Part shown: positions 1-8,269 of the stretch, one piece after another
How the letters are laid out: the number at the start of each line of letters is the position of its first letter
Numbering within the stretch: the first letter of the stretch is position 1
Assembly (NCBI GenBank): GCA_041305345.1
Contig: JBFYLP010000004.1
Location: 1-22,097, forward strand
From: JACRGC01 sp041305345
GTDB lineage: Archaea > Micrarchaeota > Micrarchaeia > Norongarragalinales > SBBD01
Length of the DNA: 22,097 nt
Direction: 5' to 3'
Made by a program: the position numbers and the translations under genes
The notes under the pieces: model-generated
What the model was told of the DNA's origin: nothing
Database searches by the model: none
The model's input: only the letters and a program-made list of their open reading frames with translations

Positions 1-3000
1 CGAAAATAATTGCTGCTGGAGGTGTTGGAGTTGGTGAAATTGTCGGGGTGGGCGTGGGAGTTGTTGTTGGCGAGGGCGAAGGTGTGGAAGTCGGTGTTGG
101 TGAAATAGTCGGTGTGGGAGTAGGAGTCGAAGTGGGAGTTGGTGTCGGGGTCGATGTGGGGGTTGGCGTCGGAGTAGAAGTAGGCGTCGGGGTTGGCGTT
201 GAAGTTGGAGTGGGTGTTGGGGTGGGAGTCGGCGTTGGAGTCGGTGAAATAGTGGGAGTGGGGTTGGGAGAAGGAGTGGGCGTGGGGGTTGGCGTCGGAG
301 TTGGAGTTGCTGTTGGTGTTGGTGTGGGGGTGGGAGTGGGAACGGCGTCGCTTACCTGCAGAGTGTAATTGTTGCTTGCCGAGAGGTTACTATAAATCGA
401 CTTCACCTGTACTGGGTAATTGCCAGTTTGCTGGGGCGCATAGAATCTCATAAGAAAGTCTCCCACGGAATTTGTCTGGGCCTCATATTTTTGCGTGCCA
501 CTTATCTGCTGGTAGGCAATTGAAACATCCCTCACTATCGGGGATATGGAGACATTATTCGTGGAGAGGTTCAGCATATACTGCACATACCTTGCCGACA
601 CGTTCATTTGCGATCCGGGAACAACGGCCTGCCATGCGGTCCAGTTGCTTACTTCCGTTCGCGTCCTTACTGAGAGCAATACACTGGTGCCGTTGGGCAG
701 TACTGCGGAAATATTCGCATTGTTAAGAAGGACGGTCGTATTGAAATCAAAAACCCGTGAGGTAAAAACACCTTTGTCCGAGAGGTACTGGCTTCCGCTG
801 TTAATGTATATATTATCGAGCTTCAATTCGCTGAACCAACCCCAACTCGCTATTGATTGCGCAATGAAGTACATATAATTGTCGGAGTAGGTGCCGATTC
901 CTGAGCTGATGACGGGGCTGCCAAGATTGTTGAGGAAATATTGCGAACCACCGAAAGGATTCATCACCGTCTTGACATGGTAAGGGACATTTACCGTGGG
1001 AGTCAAACCGTTGTAGCCTACTAAATCATCATTCGTTGTGCCCGTGTAGTGCTCCAATTGCCAGTTATCTGGATCGCCCCAGAAAGTCGTCCCGAAGATC
1101 GTGCCGTTGTTCGCCCAGCTTTTTGCGTAGGTGTAGATGAAGGTTCTTGAATTGATTGTTTTCAACAGCACCAAATCATATTCGATGGTGAAATTGCGGC
1201 TGAACGTCTTCCTCGTCCTGAGGTTTGCGTCCCCGTTGCATCTAGTCGTGTTCAGCATAAGCCAACCTCCGGATGGGTAGATGCAATCTGCGCTCGTCCG
1301 ATACCACAAGAGGTCGTTGAAGAAATCCGCAGTATCATTGATCGTGCGGGCGAGTTTGAGCTCGTTGTTCGAAGCGTCCACAATATTTTTAGAACCGCTG
1401 TTGAAATCCGCAGAGGATGTATCTTGCAAGTTCTGCATTGCGCCAAGAATCCCGAAAATTTCCGCGGTCACGTTGTTGTTTTGAATGCTCGTCCCGTTGC
1501 TCAAGCCCAGATGGCCGGAAATGGAGACGTTTGCCAAAGGGTTAGCTGTAAGGGGGCTCATCTGGGAGGAAAGCACCAATGACACCGGAACTGAACCCGT
1601 ACAGATGCCCGCAGTGCACAACTGACCTTGAGTGCACACGTTACCGCAATAGCCGCAATTGCCGTCATCATTGAACAGACTCACTTCGCATCCATCATTC
1701 CAATTTGCATTGCAATTCCCGTAATTCGAATTGCATGCGCAATCGTGCGGGATAATCTCGCTGTTGCAAACCGCCTGAGTTCCGCAGCCCAGCAGGCTGC
1801 CAGCCCATTCGTAGCAGCCATCCGAATTATAATCGCCGCATAAGAGGTAATTGTTGCCCGCTTCGCACAATTTAGTATTTACAACGCAATAGCTAGTGCA
1901 ATTCGATGTAACAGTAATGTAGAATGGGATCGTCGTCTTGGTTACGAAATCCTCAGTTGTGACAGGTTGATTGTAAGGGACTATAACTTCCTTTAGCAGA
2001 TAGTGATATCTCCCGCCTACGGGGCTCAATACCTGAAAACTGACAGGCACAACCATTGAGAAGTGTCCATTCACCCCGTTGCGTATCTTGTTTAAGTACC
2101 TAGGCGCGGTCCAGTTTCCATATTCATCAAGCACAACCAGATAGACGTCATCCTGAGCATTAATGTATCCCGTAGTGTTCACCGCAGCCGTAACAATTCC
2201 CCATCGTGTTGTTGAAAATTCCTTACTGCTCAGCTCCATTTCCCGGATGTAGCTCCTGCTCATATTCACGACCATATCGACAGTGAATGTTTTGGACAAA
2301 GGTGAAATGGGGTCATGATAAAATGCGCCATATTCTTCGTTCGGCACGATATACGCTTCAACGGCGTAATTATGCACAGCGCCTTCCGGCGAGTTTGTCC
2401 TAAGGGGCACATCGATGCTCATGGAGAACGGCACCGTTTCAGAGCTTGTTGTCTCAGTTGGGGGCATTTCGCTCGTCGGAATCATATTTTCAATTGTGAT
2501 TTTCTGGGTGGTGCTTTTGCTGGGGCTGCGGGGGAGCATGCCCCTGAGCATATATGTAACCCGCCCCTGTTCGTCGACTAGGCGCACATACATGTTCTCA
2601 TCATAGTTCATGGACCCGTCAATGTAGATCCTCCCATCCCCCTTGCCGAAGGTCATTCTGGGCTCGGGAGGTTTGACTATTTGAATGTTGTTGATTCTAG
2701 AAAGGGACGGATTCCGATAAATATACGGCCCATATGTGCAAATGGTCGTTTTCTCATTATCGAGCAGGCACGCCCCACTTTCGGTAGTAAAATGATAGCC
2801 GAAATAATCAGATTCGATCATATGGGGGAAGCCCGAGGGATATTCAACATCCATGATTCCGCCCATATGCATGTCTACTTCCATTTCGCAAAGATTCGCA
2901 ACAGCGGTTCCCAGGTCTCCCAACCCCAAGCTCCTGTTGAACGCCCACATATGGTCATAAAATAGCATCCTGGATCGGTCATCCATTGAACTGAGCTGCA

Positions 3001-5149
3001 CCTGCATGGCCCATTTTTCGGAATGTTGCCTCAAATGCTCCGGCTTCCATCCATAAACATTGACCAGTCTTTGAATATTACCGTAGCAGCGATCATAATA
3101 TTCCTGGATCACCGTCCTATAGGGCATTCCGGGGATTTGGGCAAGCGCCCTCTTCATCCTAACTTTCCCGACAAATGGCGGATTCAACAAATCATTAATG
3201 CCGCCAATTATGTCAATTCCCTTTCCCACATAACTTAAACGGCCAGTAGATGACTGTAAGGTAGTGGATAGATGGGAGGTTGGAGCGGCCATAACCAGGG
3301 AGAACACATCGTCCGCAGTCAAAAACCAAAACATCCGGTAATTAATGCCGTATTTTTCGTAAAACGGATTTTGCGTTATCAGCCCGGAGGTAATATTCGT
3401 ATCCGTGTAGGAATAAACATACACCCTGGTGAAATTGTCAACTTGCACCGGGAATTGCAGGGGGGTGCAAGAACTTCCGTGAATGAAATAACTGCAGCCG
3501 GAAGGCCCGAATTTGAGGTTCAAATTTCCTGGATCGGAAAGGCTCTTGTTGAAAGTGAGGTTTCCTTCCACCTCCACTTCGAATACGGTATAATTTAGGC
3601 ATTGCCCCCTCCAGCAATCGAGGGAACAATTGAATTTAGTCTTATTCGAGGTTGCCCGTTGGCAACTGGAAAGTGGCGTTCCGGGATTCAGGCAATAATT
3701 ATCGATGTAGGTTGCATTCACCATCTTTTCATAAAACTCGATATCCGTAATATCCGTGCAATATTCGGTTCCAGAAACCCACTCGTCTGCAGGGCAACCC
3801 GAATCCGAATTGCATGCGATTTGCCCGGCCACAGTGAATTCATCATATAGCGAAACCGAATAGCCGGTCGAGTCCCATGCCTGCACCTGATACCGGATCA
3901 GGTTCCCAGCACTGAAGGGGCCGAATGTTCCCCGGTAAACATTCCCGTTCTGCAAAACCATCGGCACAGTTGCCCAGACCCCGTTATGGTTCAGGTCATA
4001 AACGAAATTCACCGATTGCAAATCCGCATCAGGGTCGGTGATGGTCGCATAAACGGCCACCACATCCGCATTGGTAACAGTTGCAGGTGAGTACGAAACG
4101 TTCGAAATGACCGGAAGATTGGGATTTTGGATGCAATTGCCGGTGCTGCATACATAATTTGTTGGGCAAACCTCAGAGGATCCATAGCTGCAGTCGGCAT
4201 TCCTATAAATCCGTTCCGTTGCGTTAAGGCAAACCCAGCCCGGAGTGCATTGGGGGAGGGTGGTGCCGGAAGCCGTATTCGAGGAATCCGCGCTTGCGCC
4301 GTGTGTATTGAACACGCGCACCTTGAAGAAATACGTGGTGCCAGGAGTAAGGCTGGTGACGTCGCAGTATGGAGTGTTATAGGCATAAACATTGCAAACC
4401 AGATTCGAGGAATCCATTATGAACGCGGCATTGGGGCCCATATGAAGCTCATACCTCAGGAACTCCGAAGATGGGCTGAATTGGCTCCAGCTCAGGTGCA
4501 TCGAAGTCTGGCCGATGTTCGTGGGGCTGCTTACAACAGGCGGCACGATCGTCGAATAATATTCCAATGAGATATATGGTTTGTACGGGCCTTCCCTCGA
4601 ATAAATGCTCACGTAGTTCCCGTTGCTGGTGTATGCGGAATCAAGGAGGATGCTTAAATCAACCCGTCCATTATTGTACGCCCTGAAGAACAGGTCCTTG
4701 CAATCGTATGAAACGTAACCCGACGGAATCTGGTAATCCGTGTTCCATTGGGTTCCCTGTGCGCAGTTCCCGCTGGTTTGCGCATCGTGGTTGTTCCAAG
4801 TAAGCCCGTTTTCCGTCCATCCGTTGCTCACGAGCGAGCACAGGTTAATTTTCATGTACCCGCCCTCGTAATGTTTCCCGTAAATGAAATAGTTGCACGT
4901 TGCGCTTTGTATTGTTTGGCCGACATCCACCATATTTGTTTTGAATTTGATGTAGGGGAGGTTCTGGTAATACGCCGGATCCCTTCCCGCAATCAGCGTA
5001 GTGTTCGCCCCGTAATTGACACCGGGGTAATATTCCTTCACTACGGCATCCTCAATGGGATAAATGGCAATCGGGTCGCCGGAAACGCCAACTGAAAAAA
5101 ACAGCAGGGAAAAAGAACACAGGAAAAAAACCACACTTTTAATACTCAT
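1..5149 (-). CDS. Giant secreted multi-domain surface protein (C-terminus beyond left edge)
   Basis: I translated the minus strand by hand from the ATG at 5149-5147. It stays open for 1716 codons and runs off the left edge, so the C-terminus is missing. A signal peptide covers residues 1-23. Residues about 30-195 look like a DNRLRE (CBM96-like) module with the WTENGLTWNN signature. About 198-292 is fibronectin-III-like (LHLSW-type core, SLTPGTTYFFKVR). About 297-341 is Cys-rich. About 344-445 is Ig/cadherin-like. About 484-518 is Cys-rich again. About 600-820 is an unrecognised helical stretch. About 1082-1180 is Cys-rich, ending in the NDGCEV..DDGNCGYCGNVC type motif. About 1237-1440 is concanavalin/LamG-like. 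A Thr-Pro linker runs from about 1603. There are many NxS/T sequons. A GGAAGGTGGG Shine-Dalgarno-like stretch precedes the start. It is probably an adhesin or S-layer-associated protein; its ligand cannot be read from sequence. Confidence 0.85.
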   Translation of the reverse strand, partial: MSIKSVVFFLCSFSLLFFSVGVSGDPIAIYPIEDAVVKEYYPGVNYGANTTLIAGRDPAYYQNLPYIKFKTNMVDVGQTIQSATCNYFIYGKHYEGGYMKINLCSLVSNGWTENGLTWNNHDAQTSGNCAQGTQWNTDYQIPSGYVSYDCKDLFFRAYNNGRVDLSILLDSAYTSNGNYVSIYSREGPYKPYISLEYYSTIVPPVVSSPTNIGQTSMHLSWSQFSPSSEFLRYELHMGPNAAFIMDSSNLVCNVYAYNTPYCDVTSLTPGTTYFFKVRVFNTHGASADSSNTASGTTLPQCTPGWVCLNATERIYRNADCSYGSSEVCPTNYVCSTGNCIQNPNLPVISNVSYSPATVTNADVVAVYATITDPDADLQSVNFVYDLNHNGVWATVPMVLQNGNVYRGTFGPFSAGNLIRYQVQAWDSTGYSVSLYDEFTVAGQIACNSDSGCPADEWVSGTEYCTDITDIEFYEKMVNATYIDNYCLNPGTPLSSCQRATSNKTKFNCSLDCWRGQCLNYTVFEVEVEGNLTFNKSLSDPGNLNLKFGPSGCSYFIHGSSCTPLQFPVQVDNFTRVYVYSYTDTNITSGLITQNPFYEKYGINYRMFWFLTADDVFSLVMAAPTSHLSTTLQSSTGRLSYVGKGIDIIGGINDLLNPPFVGKVRMKRALAQIPGMPYRTVIQEYYDRCYGNIQRLVNVYGWKPEHLRQHSEKWAMQVQLSSMDDRSRMLFYDHMWAFNRSLGLGDLGTAVANLCEMEVDMHMGGIMDVEYPSGFPHMIESDYFGYHFTTESGACLLDNEKTTICTYGPYIYRNPSLSRINNIQIVKPPEPRMTFGKGDGRIYIDGSMNYDENMYVRLVDEQGRVTYMLRGMLPRSPSKSTTQKITIENMIPTSEMPPTETTSSETVPFSMSIDVPLRTNSPEGAVHNYAVEAYIVPNEEYGAFYHDPISPLSKTFTVDMVVNMSRSYIREMELSSKEFSTTRWGIVTAAVNTTGYINAQDDVYLVVLDEYGNWTAPRYLNKIRNGVNGHFSMVVPVSFQVLSPVGGRYHYLLKEVIVPYNQPVTTEDFVTKTTIPFYITVTSNCTSYCVVNTKLCEAGNNYLLCGDYNSDGCYEWAGSLLGCGTQAVCNSEIIPHDCACNSNYGNCNANWNDGCEVSLFNDDGNCGYCGNVCTQGQLCTAGICTGSVPVSLVLSSQMSPLTANPLANVSISGHLGLSNGTSIQNNNVTAEIFGILGAMQNLQDTSSADFNSGSKNIVDASNNELKLARTINDTADFFNDLLWYRTSADCIYPSGGWLMLNTTRCNGDANLRTRKTFSRNFTIEYDLVLLKTINSRTFIYTYAKSWANNGTIFGTTFWGDPDNWQLEHYTGTTNDDLVGYNGLTPTVNVPYHVKTVMNPFGGSQYFLNNLGSPVISSGIGTYSDNYMYFIAQSIASWGWFSELKLDNIYINSGSQYLSDKGVFTSRVFDFNTTVLLNNANISAVLPNGTSVLLSVRTRTEVSNWTAWQAVVPGSQMNVSARYVQYMLNLSTNNVSISPIVRDVSIAYQQISGTQKYEAQTNSVGDFLMRFYAPQQTGNYPVQVKSIYSNLSASNNYTLQVSDAVPTPTPTPTPTATPTPTPTPTPTPSPNPTPTISPTPTPTPTPTPTPTSTPTPTPTSTPTPTPTSTPTPTPTSTPTPTPTISPTPTSTPSPSPTTTPTPTPTISPTPTPPAAIIF
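24..343 (-). repeat. Imperfect 6-bp tandem repeat encoding a (Thr-Pro)n linker
   Basis: About 320 bp are built of degenerate hexamers (GTTGGA, GTCGGT, GTGGGA on the plus strand). Read on the minus strand they encode Thr-Pro pairs, broken by three Ile-Ser-Pro insertions and a few Ser or Ala substitutions. The unit length is a multiple of three, so copy-number change would alter linker length without a frameshift. The reading PPAAIIF follows at the window edge, so another domain or an anchor probably lies beyond. The plus-strand Gly-Val open frame over the same bases is a shadow of this repeat. Confidence 0.9.
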
Positions 5150-5240
5150 GCACCCACCTTCCCAAAGCATACGGAATAATGCGGAACGTTAAGAAGCAGA
5201 ATCCCAAATGCATTGCCCCCATCATTAATGCTAACAAAAG

Positions 5241-5249
5241 GTTTAAATA
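5241..5249 (-). promoter_or_regulatory. Candidate TATA box for the giant surface-protein gene
   Basis: On the minus strand the bases read TATTTAAAC, a good archaeal TATA element. Transcription would start near 5220, giving a leader of about 70 nt that carries the GGAAGGTGGG Shine-Dalgarno-like stretch just before the ATG at 5149. The same bases read TTTAAATA on the plus strand, so the direction is not certain. Confidence 0.4.
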
Positions 5250-5277
5250 GTTGCCGTTCTAATAACAATTTGTATAA

Positions 5278-5320
5278 ATATTGGCATTTTGACCATAAAT
5301 TGGGGTTATTTTGCCAATAT
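5278..5320. promoter_or_regulatory. Inverted repeat ATATTGGCA / TGCCAATAT, candidate operator
   Basis: Perfect 9-bp arms lie at 5278-5286 and 5312-5320, with a 25-bp AT-rich spacer. A third TTGGCA half-site lies at 5365-5370. The half-site centres are 31 and 53 bp apart, close to whole helical turns. The site sits between two divergent genes, one of which encodes an Lrp-like regulator, so binding by that regulator is a reasonable inference but is not shown. Confidence 0.4.
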
Positions 5321-5383
5321 GTTTTCAATTATATGAGCAAAAGCATGCACATCGATATTTTATTTTGGCAAAAAAATGGGGAA

Positions 5384-5405
5384 AAAAATATATTTTGACC
5401 ATAAA
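5384..5405 (+). promoter_or_regulatory. TATA box of the Lrp-like gene overlapping a direct repeat
   Basis: TATATTTT follows a purine-rich A tract (BRE-like), about 55 bp before the ATG. It implies a leader of about 30 nt that holds the GAGGAAGGTGAGG ribosome-binding stretch at 5431-5443. The sequence ATTTTGACCATAAA at 5392-5405 overlaps the TATA box and is repeated exactly at 5286-5299, 106 bp away. A protein bound there would block the promoter, as in Lrp autorepression (inference). Confidence 0.5.
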
Positions 5406-5447
5406 CAATGACATTAATAGTTAAATTTCAGAGGAAGGTGAGGAAAA

Positions 5448-5903
5448 ATGGACGCTTTGGATAAAATCGACCAGCGCATTGTGACAGAACTGCATCAGGA
5501 CTCGAGCAGGAACATCACGGAACTCGCAAAGCATTTGCGGCTTCCACGCACAACAGTCAAGCATCGCATCGGGAGGCTCGAAAAAGCAGGGGTAATAAAG
5601 GGCTACAAGGCGATGCTGGATTGGGAGAAGCTCGGCTTCCCGCTCTGCAACTTTTTCCACATCCAAACCTCCCATGTGACAGGCAAATCCTACGAAGAGC
5701 TCGCGGAGTACCTGAAAAGCGTGCCGGGAGTTGAAGAGGTTTTCACAACTGCCGGAAGATGGGATATAATCGCGAAAGTGAGGATGAAGAGGATGGCTGA
5801 CATCACGAAGCTGATTTACGACGAGGAAAAGGGGCTTCTCAGGAGCCCGGTGCAGTTCCGAAGCGAAAGCATGCTTGTGATAAAGACGTACAAGGAGGAG
5901 TGA
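5448..5903 (+). CDS. Lrp/AsnC-family transcriptional regulator
   Basis: The 151-residue product has the usual size and layout of the family. Residues 1-60 form an AsnC-type winged helix-turn-helix (DKIDQRIVTEL, then ITELAKHLRLPRTTVKHRIGRLEKAGVIKGY). Residues about 68-150 form a RAM/AsnC effector-binding ferredoxin-like domain, with the VPGVEEVFTTAGRWDIIAKV core. Such proteins form dimers or octamers and respond to amino acids or metabolites. A strong GGAAGGTGAGG ribosome-binding site precedes the ATG. The gene is divergent from the giant surface-protein gene and lies upstream of an operon with an amino-acid dehydrogenase, so control of either neighbour or of itself is plausible. The effector cannot be inferred. 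Confidence 0.95.
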   Translation: MDALDKIDQRIVTELHQDSSRNITELAKHLRLPRTTVKHRIGRLEKAGVIKGYKAMLDWEKLGFPLCNFFHIQTSHVTGKSYEELAEYLKSVPGVEEVFTTAGRWDIIAKVRMKRMADITKLIYDEEKGLLRSPVQFRSESMLVIKTYKEE

Positions 5904-5906
5904 AAA

Positions 5907-5950
5907 TCATTTCTTCCTCTCGACCAGCGCCTCCTGCCTTCCGTTCATAG
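5907..5950 (-). pseudogene. Stray 3'-end fragment of the MGRT-type gene
   Basis: On the minus strand this reads AMNGRQEALVERKK followed by TGA. It matches the end of the intact gene at 9599-9907 (RRAIAGRQTALATD) in spacing and in the GRQxAL core. Nothing upstream of it is in frame with a full gene. It starts three bases past the end of the convergent Lrp-like gene. I read it as a leftover tail from tandem duplication. Confidence 0.5.
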
Positions 5951-5954
5951 CGGG

Positions 5955-6107
5955 CTATTCCTCCTTTTCAATCAGCGCAACCTGCCTTCCCTGCATCGCC
6001 CTCTTCACTGCGAGCCTCTCATTTCCCAGCAGCTCCAGTATCAGGCGCTGCTGCTACTGTCAGCTGCGGTTTATCTGCAGTTGAAACCGGTCGAGGCGAA
6101 ATTCATA
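5955..6107 (-). pseudogene. Broken paralogue of the MGRT-type small gene
   Basis: The minus-strand frame ending in TAG at 5957-5955 reads QQRLILELLGNERLAVKRA then MQGRQVALIEKEE. This lines up without gaps to EQQRQIRELLGNEKLAVRRA, IAGRQTAL of the intact gene at 9599-9907. The match continues upstream through YEFRLDRF (intact: YSSRLNPF) at exactly the same spacing, but two in-frame stops, TGA at 6062-6060 and TAG at 6056-6054, interrupt it. The TAG sits where the intact gene has a Glu codon. The N-terminal half is not recognisable. This is a decayed duplicate in the same orientation as the intact gene. Confidence 0.7.
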
Positions 6108-6287
6108 GAAGTGAAGCTGGGTATTGAGTCGCTGTATAAATTAACCCATAGTGAAACGTACGGGCCCATATTGCACACTGGCCTTGATCAATTCGTTTTT
6201 TTTTGCAAATAGCGCAAATGCCCCCGATAGGGACGGCTGTCGGATGGATTAAATATAGGAGGAGGCATAATTTTACCGGTAGGAGAG
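6108..6287 (+). promoter_or_regulatory. Operon leader region: hairpin and TATA box
   Basis: The rest of this 384-bp gap (5904-6287) holds no convincing gene. A T9 run lies near 6196-6204. A hairpin CCGATAG / CTGTCGG (one G-U pair, 6-base loop) spans 6224-6243. TTAAATATA at 6249-6257 is a good TATA box for the next gene, followed by AGGAGAG directly before its ATG at 6288. The hairpin lies upstream of the TATA box, so it is not in the mRNA leader. Confidence 0.45.
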
Positions 6288-7403
6288 ATGTTTGAAGATA
6301 TAAACAAATGGGTATTGGGCATACTGGCACCGCACCTTTTCCAAATCGGCATACCCGGATTTGTGCTAGGCAGGAATCCGCTTGGCGGTCAGGATGCGTT
6401 CGTCAGGAACGTGTTCATTCCGGAATCGTTTTTCGTAAAGCTGGAGAGGGAAGTCGTCGAAAAGCAGGGCATGGATGGAAAGCAGGCGCTGTATGCGATA
6501 GGGAAAAAATTCGGCTATAGGTTCTCGAACCTGAACCATTTCCCCAAAATGGATCCAGCAATGGGCGCGGTCAATATTTTCTCGTTTTTTGAGACGTTGT
6601 ATGCGGAAAAGATCGAGACGGTTCCAGATGCGCAAAAAAAGACAATGGTTCTGAAATCAAAGGACATGGCGGTGACAAGGAAGGAAGGAGGGGGCTATTG
6701 CATAACAGTTGGCGGATGCGCCGGGATCTGGGCGTACCTGCTCGATGACTATTCAATTGAAAGCGGGATTAGCAAGATAGGGGAGGGCGAATATACGCTT
6801 ACAGCTGCCTTACCTGCAAAAATTGCCGAATTGGGTTTGGAAAGTCTAAATTGCACGGAAAAGCCGGAAACGCTGGATGACAATGCGTATAGAAGGATGA
6901 ACCAGCCCACTTTGAACATTCCCCAGTCTGCATTCAATATGCAAAAACTCATGGCAACGGGCCTTTTCTCCTATAAGGAAGGCAGCTTGAAGTTTGCAAT
7001 CTCGGATACGCGGTTCGTGCCAGTTGAAACATGGTGGCTGTATGCAATTGAGGCAAGATTCGGGATTGAGATGGTTAGGGATATTGCAAAGGAAACCTTT
7101 GCGGAAATCGGCAAGGAAGTGAAGAGGCAGCCTGAACCTATGATGTTCATAACCCAGATGCTGACCGCATTCGGCTTCGGGTACGTGGAACTCGAGAAGG
7201 GCGAAGGAAGGGACATAATCATTTTCAGGGGTTATCCGTGGATAGGAACAGAATATGAAAAGACGGAATTTCCCTTCATTAGGGGCGCAATTATGGGCTT
7301 CCTCGAGGGCCATATCGGCGCAATAGCGCAGATAGAAAAGGTTTCAGCAAATAGCTTGCCCAATAGCTTCGTACTTACATTTTCGGTTGAGAAAAAGGCA
7401 TGA
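6288..7403 (+). CDS. Protein with two tandem V4R-like domains (tentative)
   Basis: The product has 371 residues, is soluble and lacks a signal peptide. It appears to contain an internal duplication. Residues about 44-185 and about 243-368 share an amphipathic helix pair (PESFFVKLEREVV / PVETWWLYAIEARFG, then a KKFG / GKEV end) followed by a beta segment. The second copy ends with a short segment of V4R (4-vinyl-reductase/HNOB superfamily) look: FIRGAIMGFLEGHIGAIAQ, then IEKVSA. The V4R assignment rests on pattern only. The expected C-terminal Cys cluster is absent, so metal binding is doubtful. It is first in the operon and its stop overlaps the start of the UbiA gene, which hints at a role with a lipid or isoprenoid ligand (inference). 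Confidence 0.8.
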   Translation: MFEDINKWVLGILAPHLFQIGIPGFVLGRNPLGGQDAFVRNVFIPESFFVKLEREVVEKQGMDGKQALYAIGKKFGYRFSNLNHFPKMDPAMGAVNIFSFFETLYAEKIETVPDAQKKTMVLKSKDMAVTRKEGGGYCITVGGCAGIWAYLLDDYSIESGISKIGEGEYTLTAALPAKIAELGLESLNCTEKPETLDDNAYRRMNQPTLNIPQSAFNMQKLMATGLFSYKEGSLKFAISDTRFVPVETWWLYAIEARFGIEMVRDIAKETFAEIGKEVKRQPEPMMFITQMLTAFGFGYVELEKGEGRDIIIFRGYPWIGTEYEKTEFPFIRGAIMGFLEGHIGAIAQIEKVSANSLPNSFVLTFSVEKKA

Positions 7404-8263
7404 CTCGCAACAAACTCCGGGCAATAAGGCAGGCAATAATACCTCCGATATTATTGGTCATATTGCCCACAACATTGATGGGCTTTCTGGCATCGGGCTC
7501 GAGAGAGCCGCTGCTTCTCCTTGCCGCCTTGCTATTTGCGACTTTGGCGGACATCAGCGCAAACATCATAAACAACTATTTCGACTGGGATATCGATGCC
7601 AGGAATAACAAAAGGGCGCTGATGCACAGGCATCTTTCAAAAAAGGAACTGTTGGGATTGTATGCAATAACGCTGATATTCCTTGCCATGATGCTAGCCT
7701 ACCTGAAAGCCAATTACCTCCTGGCAACAGTCATTGTTATATTCGTGGTTCTTGGCGCATTCTACTCTGCGTTTTTGAAACTGAAGGACAAGTTTATCCT
7801 GAATTACGTAACAATAGCCATCGCATATGCGGGCCTTGCGTTCCTCATCGGATTCTTCGGCGGATCCCCGTCAATTGCGACATTATCAGAATACTACCCA
7901 TTGATCATTTTCCTGATACTTATGGACTTCGGCTATGCGATGACCAAGGATTATTCCGACGTGGATGGGGATATGGCGTTCGAGAAAAAAACCTTGCCGG
8001 TCGTTTATGGGAAGAGGAATGCAATACGGCTTCAGGCGGTAATCATAAGCCTCACTTACTTGCTTCTTGCCTTGTCGATCCATTTTGGCTTATTGGAAAA
8101 GATGTTCTTCATTTTGTTCGTTTCCTACCTGGTCGCGATGTACAAGCTAGTTCGGATCCGGGACACTGCGGATAAGAATGTCCATAGTGCAATGCACTCC
8201 CTGGCACAAATCAACGGGCTTATAGCAAGATTCATAATCATTGCCCTCGTATTTCTCCTTTAG
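7400..8263 (+). CDS. UbiA-family prenyltransferase (membrane)
   Basis: The 287-residue polytopic membrane protein has about eight or nine hydrophobic helices. It carries both Asp-rich prenyl-diphosphate/Mg motifs of the UbiA family: NNYFDWDIDARNN at 58-70 and KDYSDVDGD at 183-191, followed by KKTLPVVYG. The family transfers a polyprenyl chain to an acceptor. In archaea the nearest common member is digeranylgeranylglyceryl phosphate synthase in ether-lipid synthesis, but quinone or other acceptors are possible. Here the usual RPxRP segment after motif 1 is replaced by NKRALMHRHLS, so the substrate is uncertain. The ATG overlaps the previous TGA (ATGA), which indicates translational coupling. 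The next gene starts 6 bp after the stop. Confidence 0.92.
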   Translation: MTRNKLRAIRQAIIPPILLVILPTTLMGFLASGSREPLLLLAALLFATLADISANIINNYFDWDIDARNNKRALMHRHLSKKELLGLYAITLIFLAMMLAYLKANYLLATVIVIFVVLGAFYSAFLKLKDKFILNYVTIAIAYAGLAFLIGFFGGSPSIATLSEYYPLIIFLILMDFGYAMTKDYSDVDGDMAFEKKTLPVVYGKRNAIRLQAVIISLTYLLLALSIHFGLLEKMFFILFVSYLVAMYKLVRIRDTADKNVHSAMHSLAQINGLIARFIIIALVFLL

Positions 8264-8269
8264 GTTCAC

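Noticed and set aside
48..368. Plus-strand Gly/Val-repeat open frame of 106 codons
   Set aside because: It is the complement of the Thr-Pro repeat of the giant minus-strand protein, which stays open with sensible domains on both sides.
6196..6243. T9 run plus hairpin as a riboswitch or small RNA
   Set aside because: The hairpin precedes the TATA box of the next gene, the T run comes before the hairpin, and there is no further conserved structure that I can see.
6103..6330. Minus-strand open frame of 75 codons in the operon leader
   Set aside because: It overlaps the promoter and the start of the V4R-like gene, has no ribosome-binding site and an odd Cys/Pro/Leu composition.
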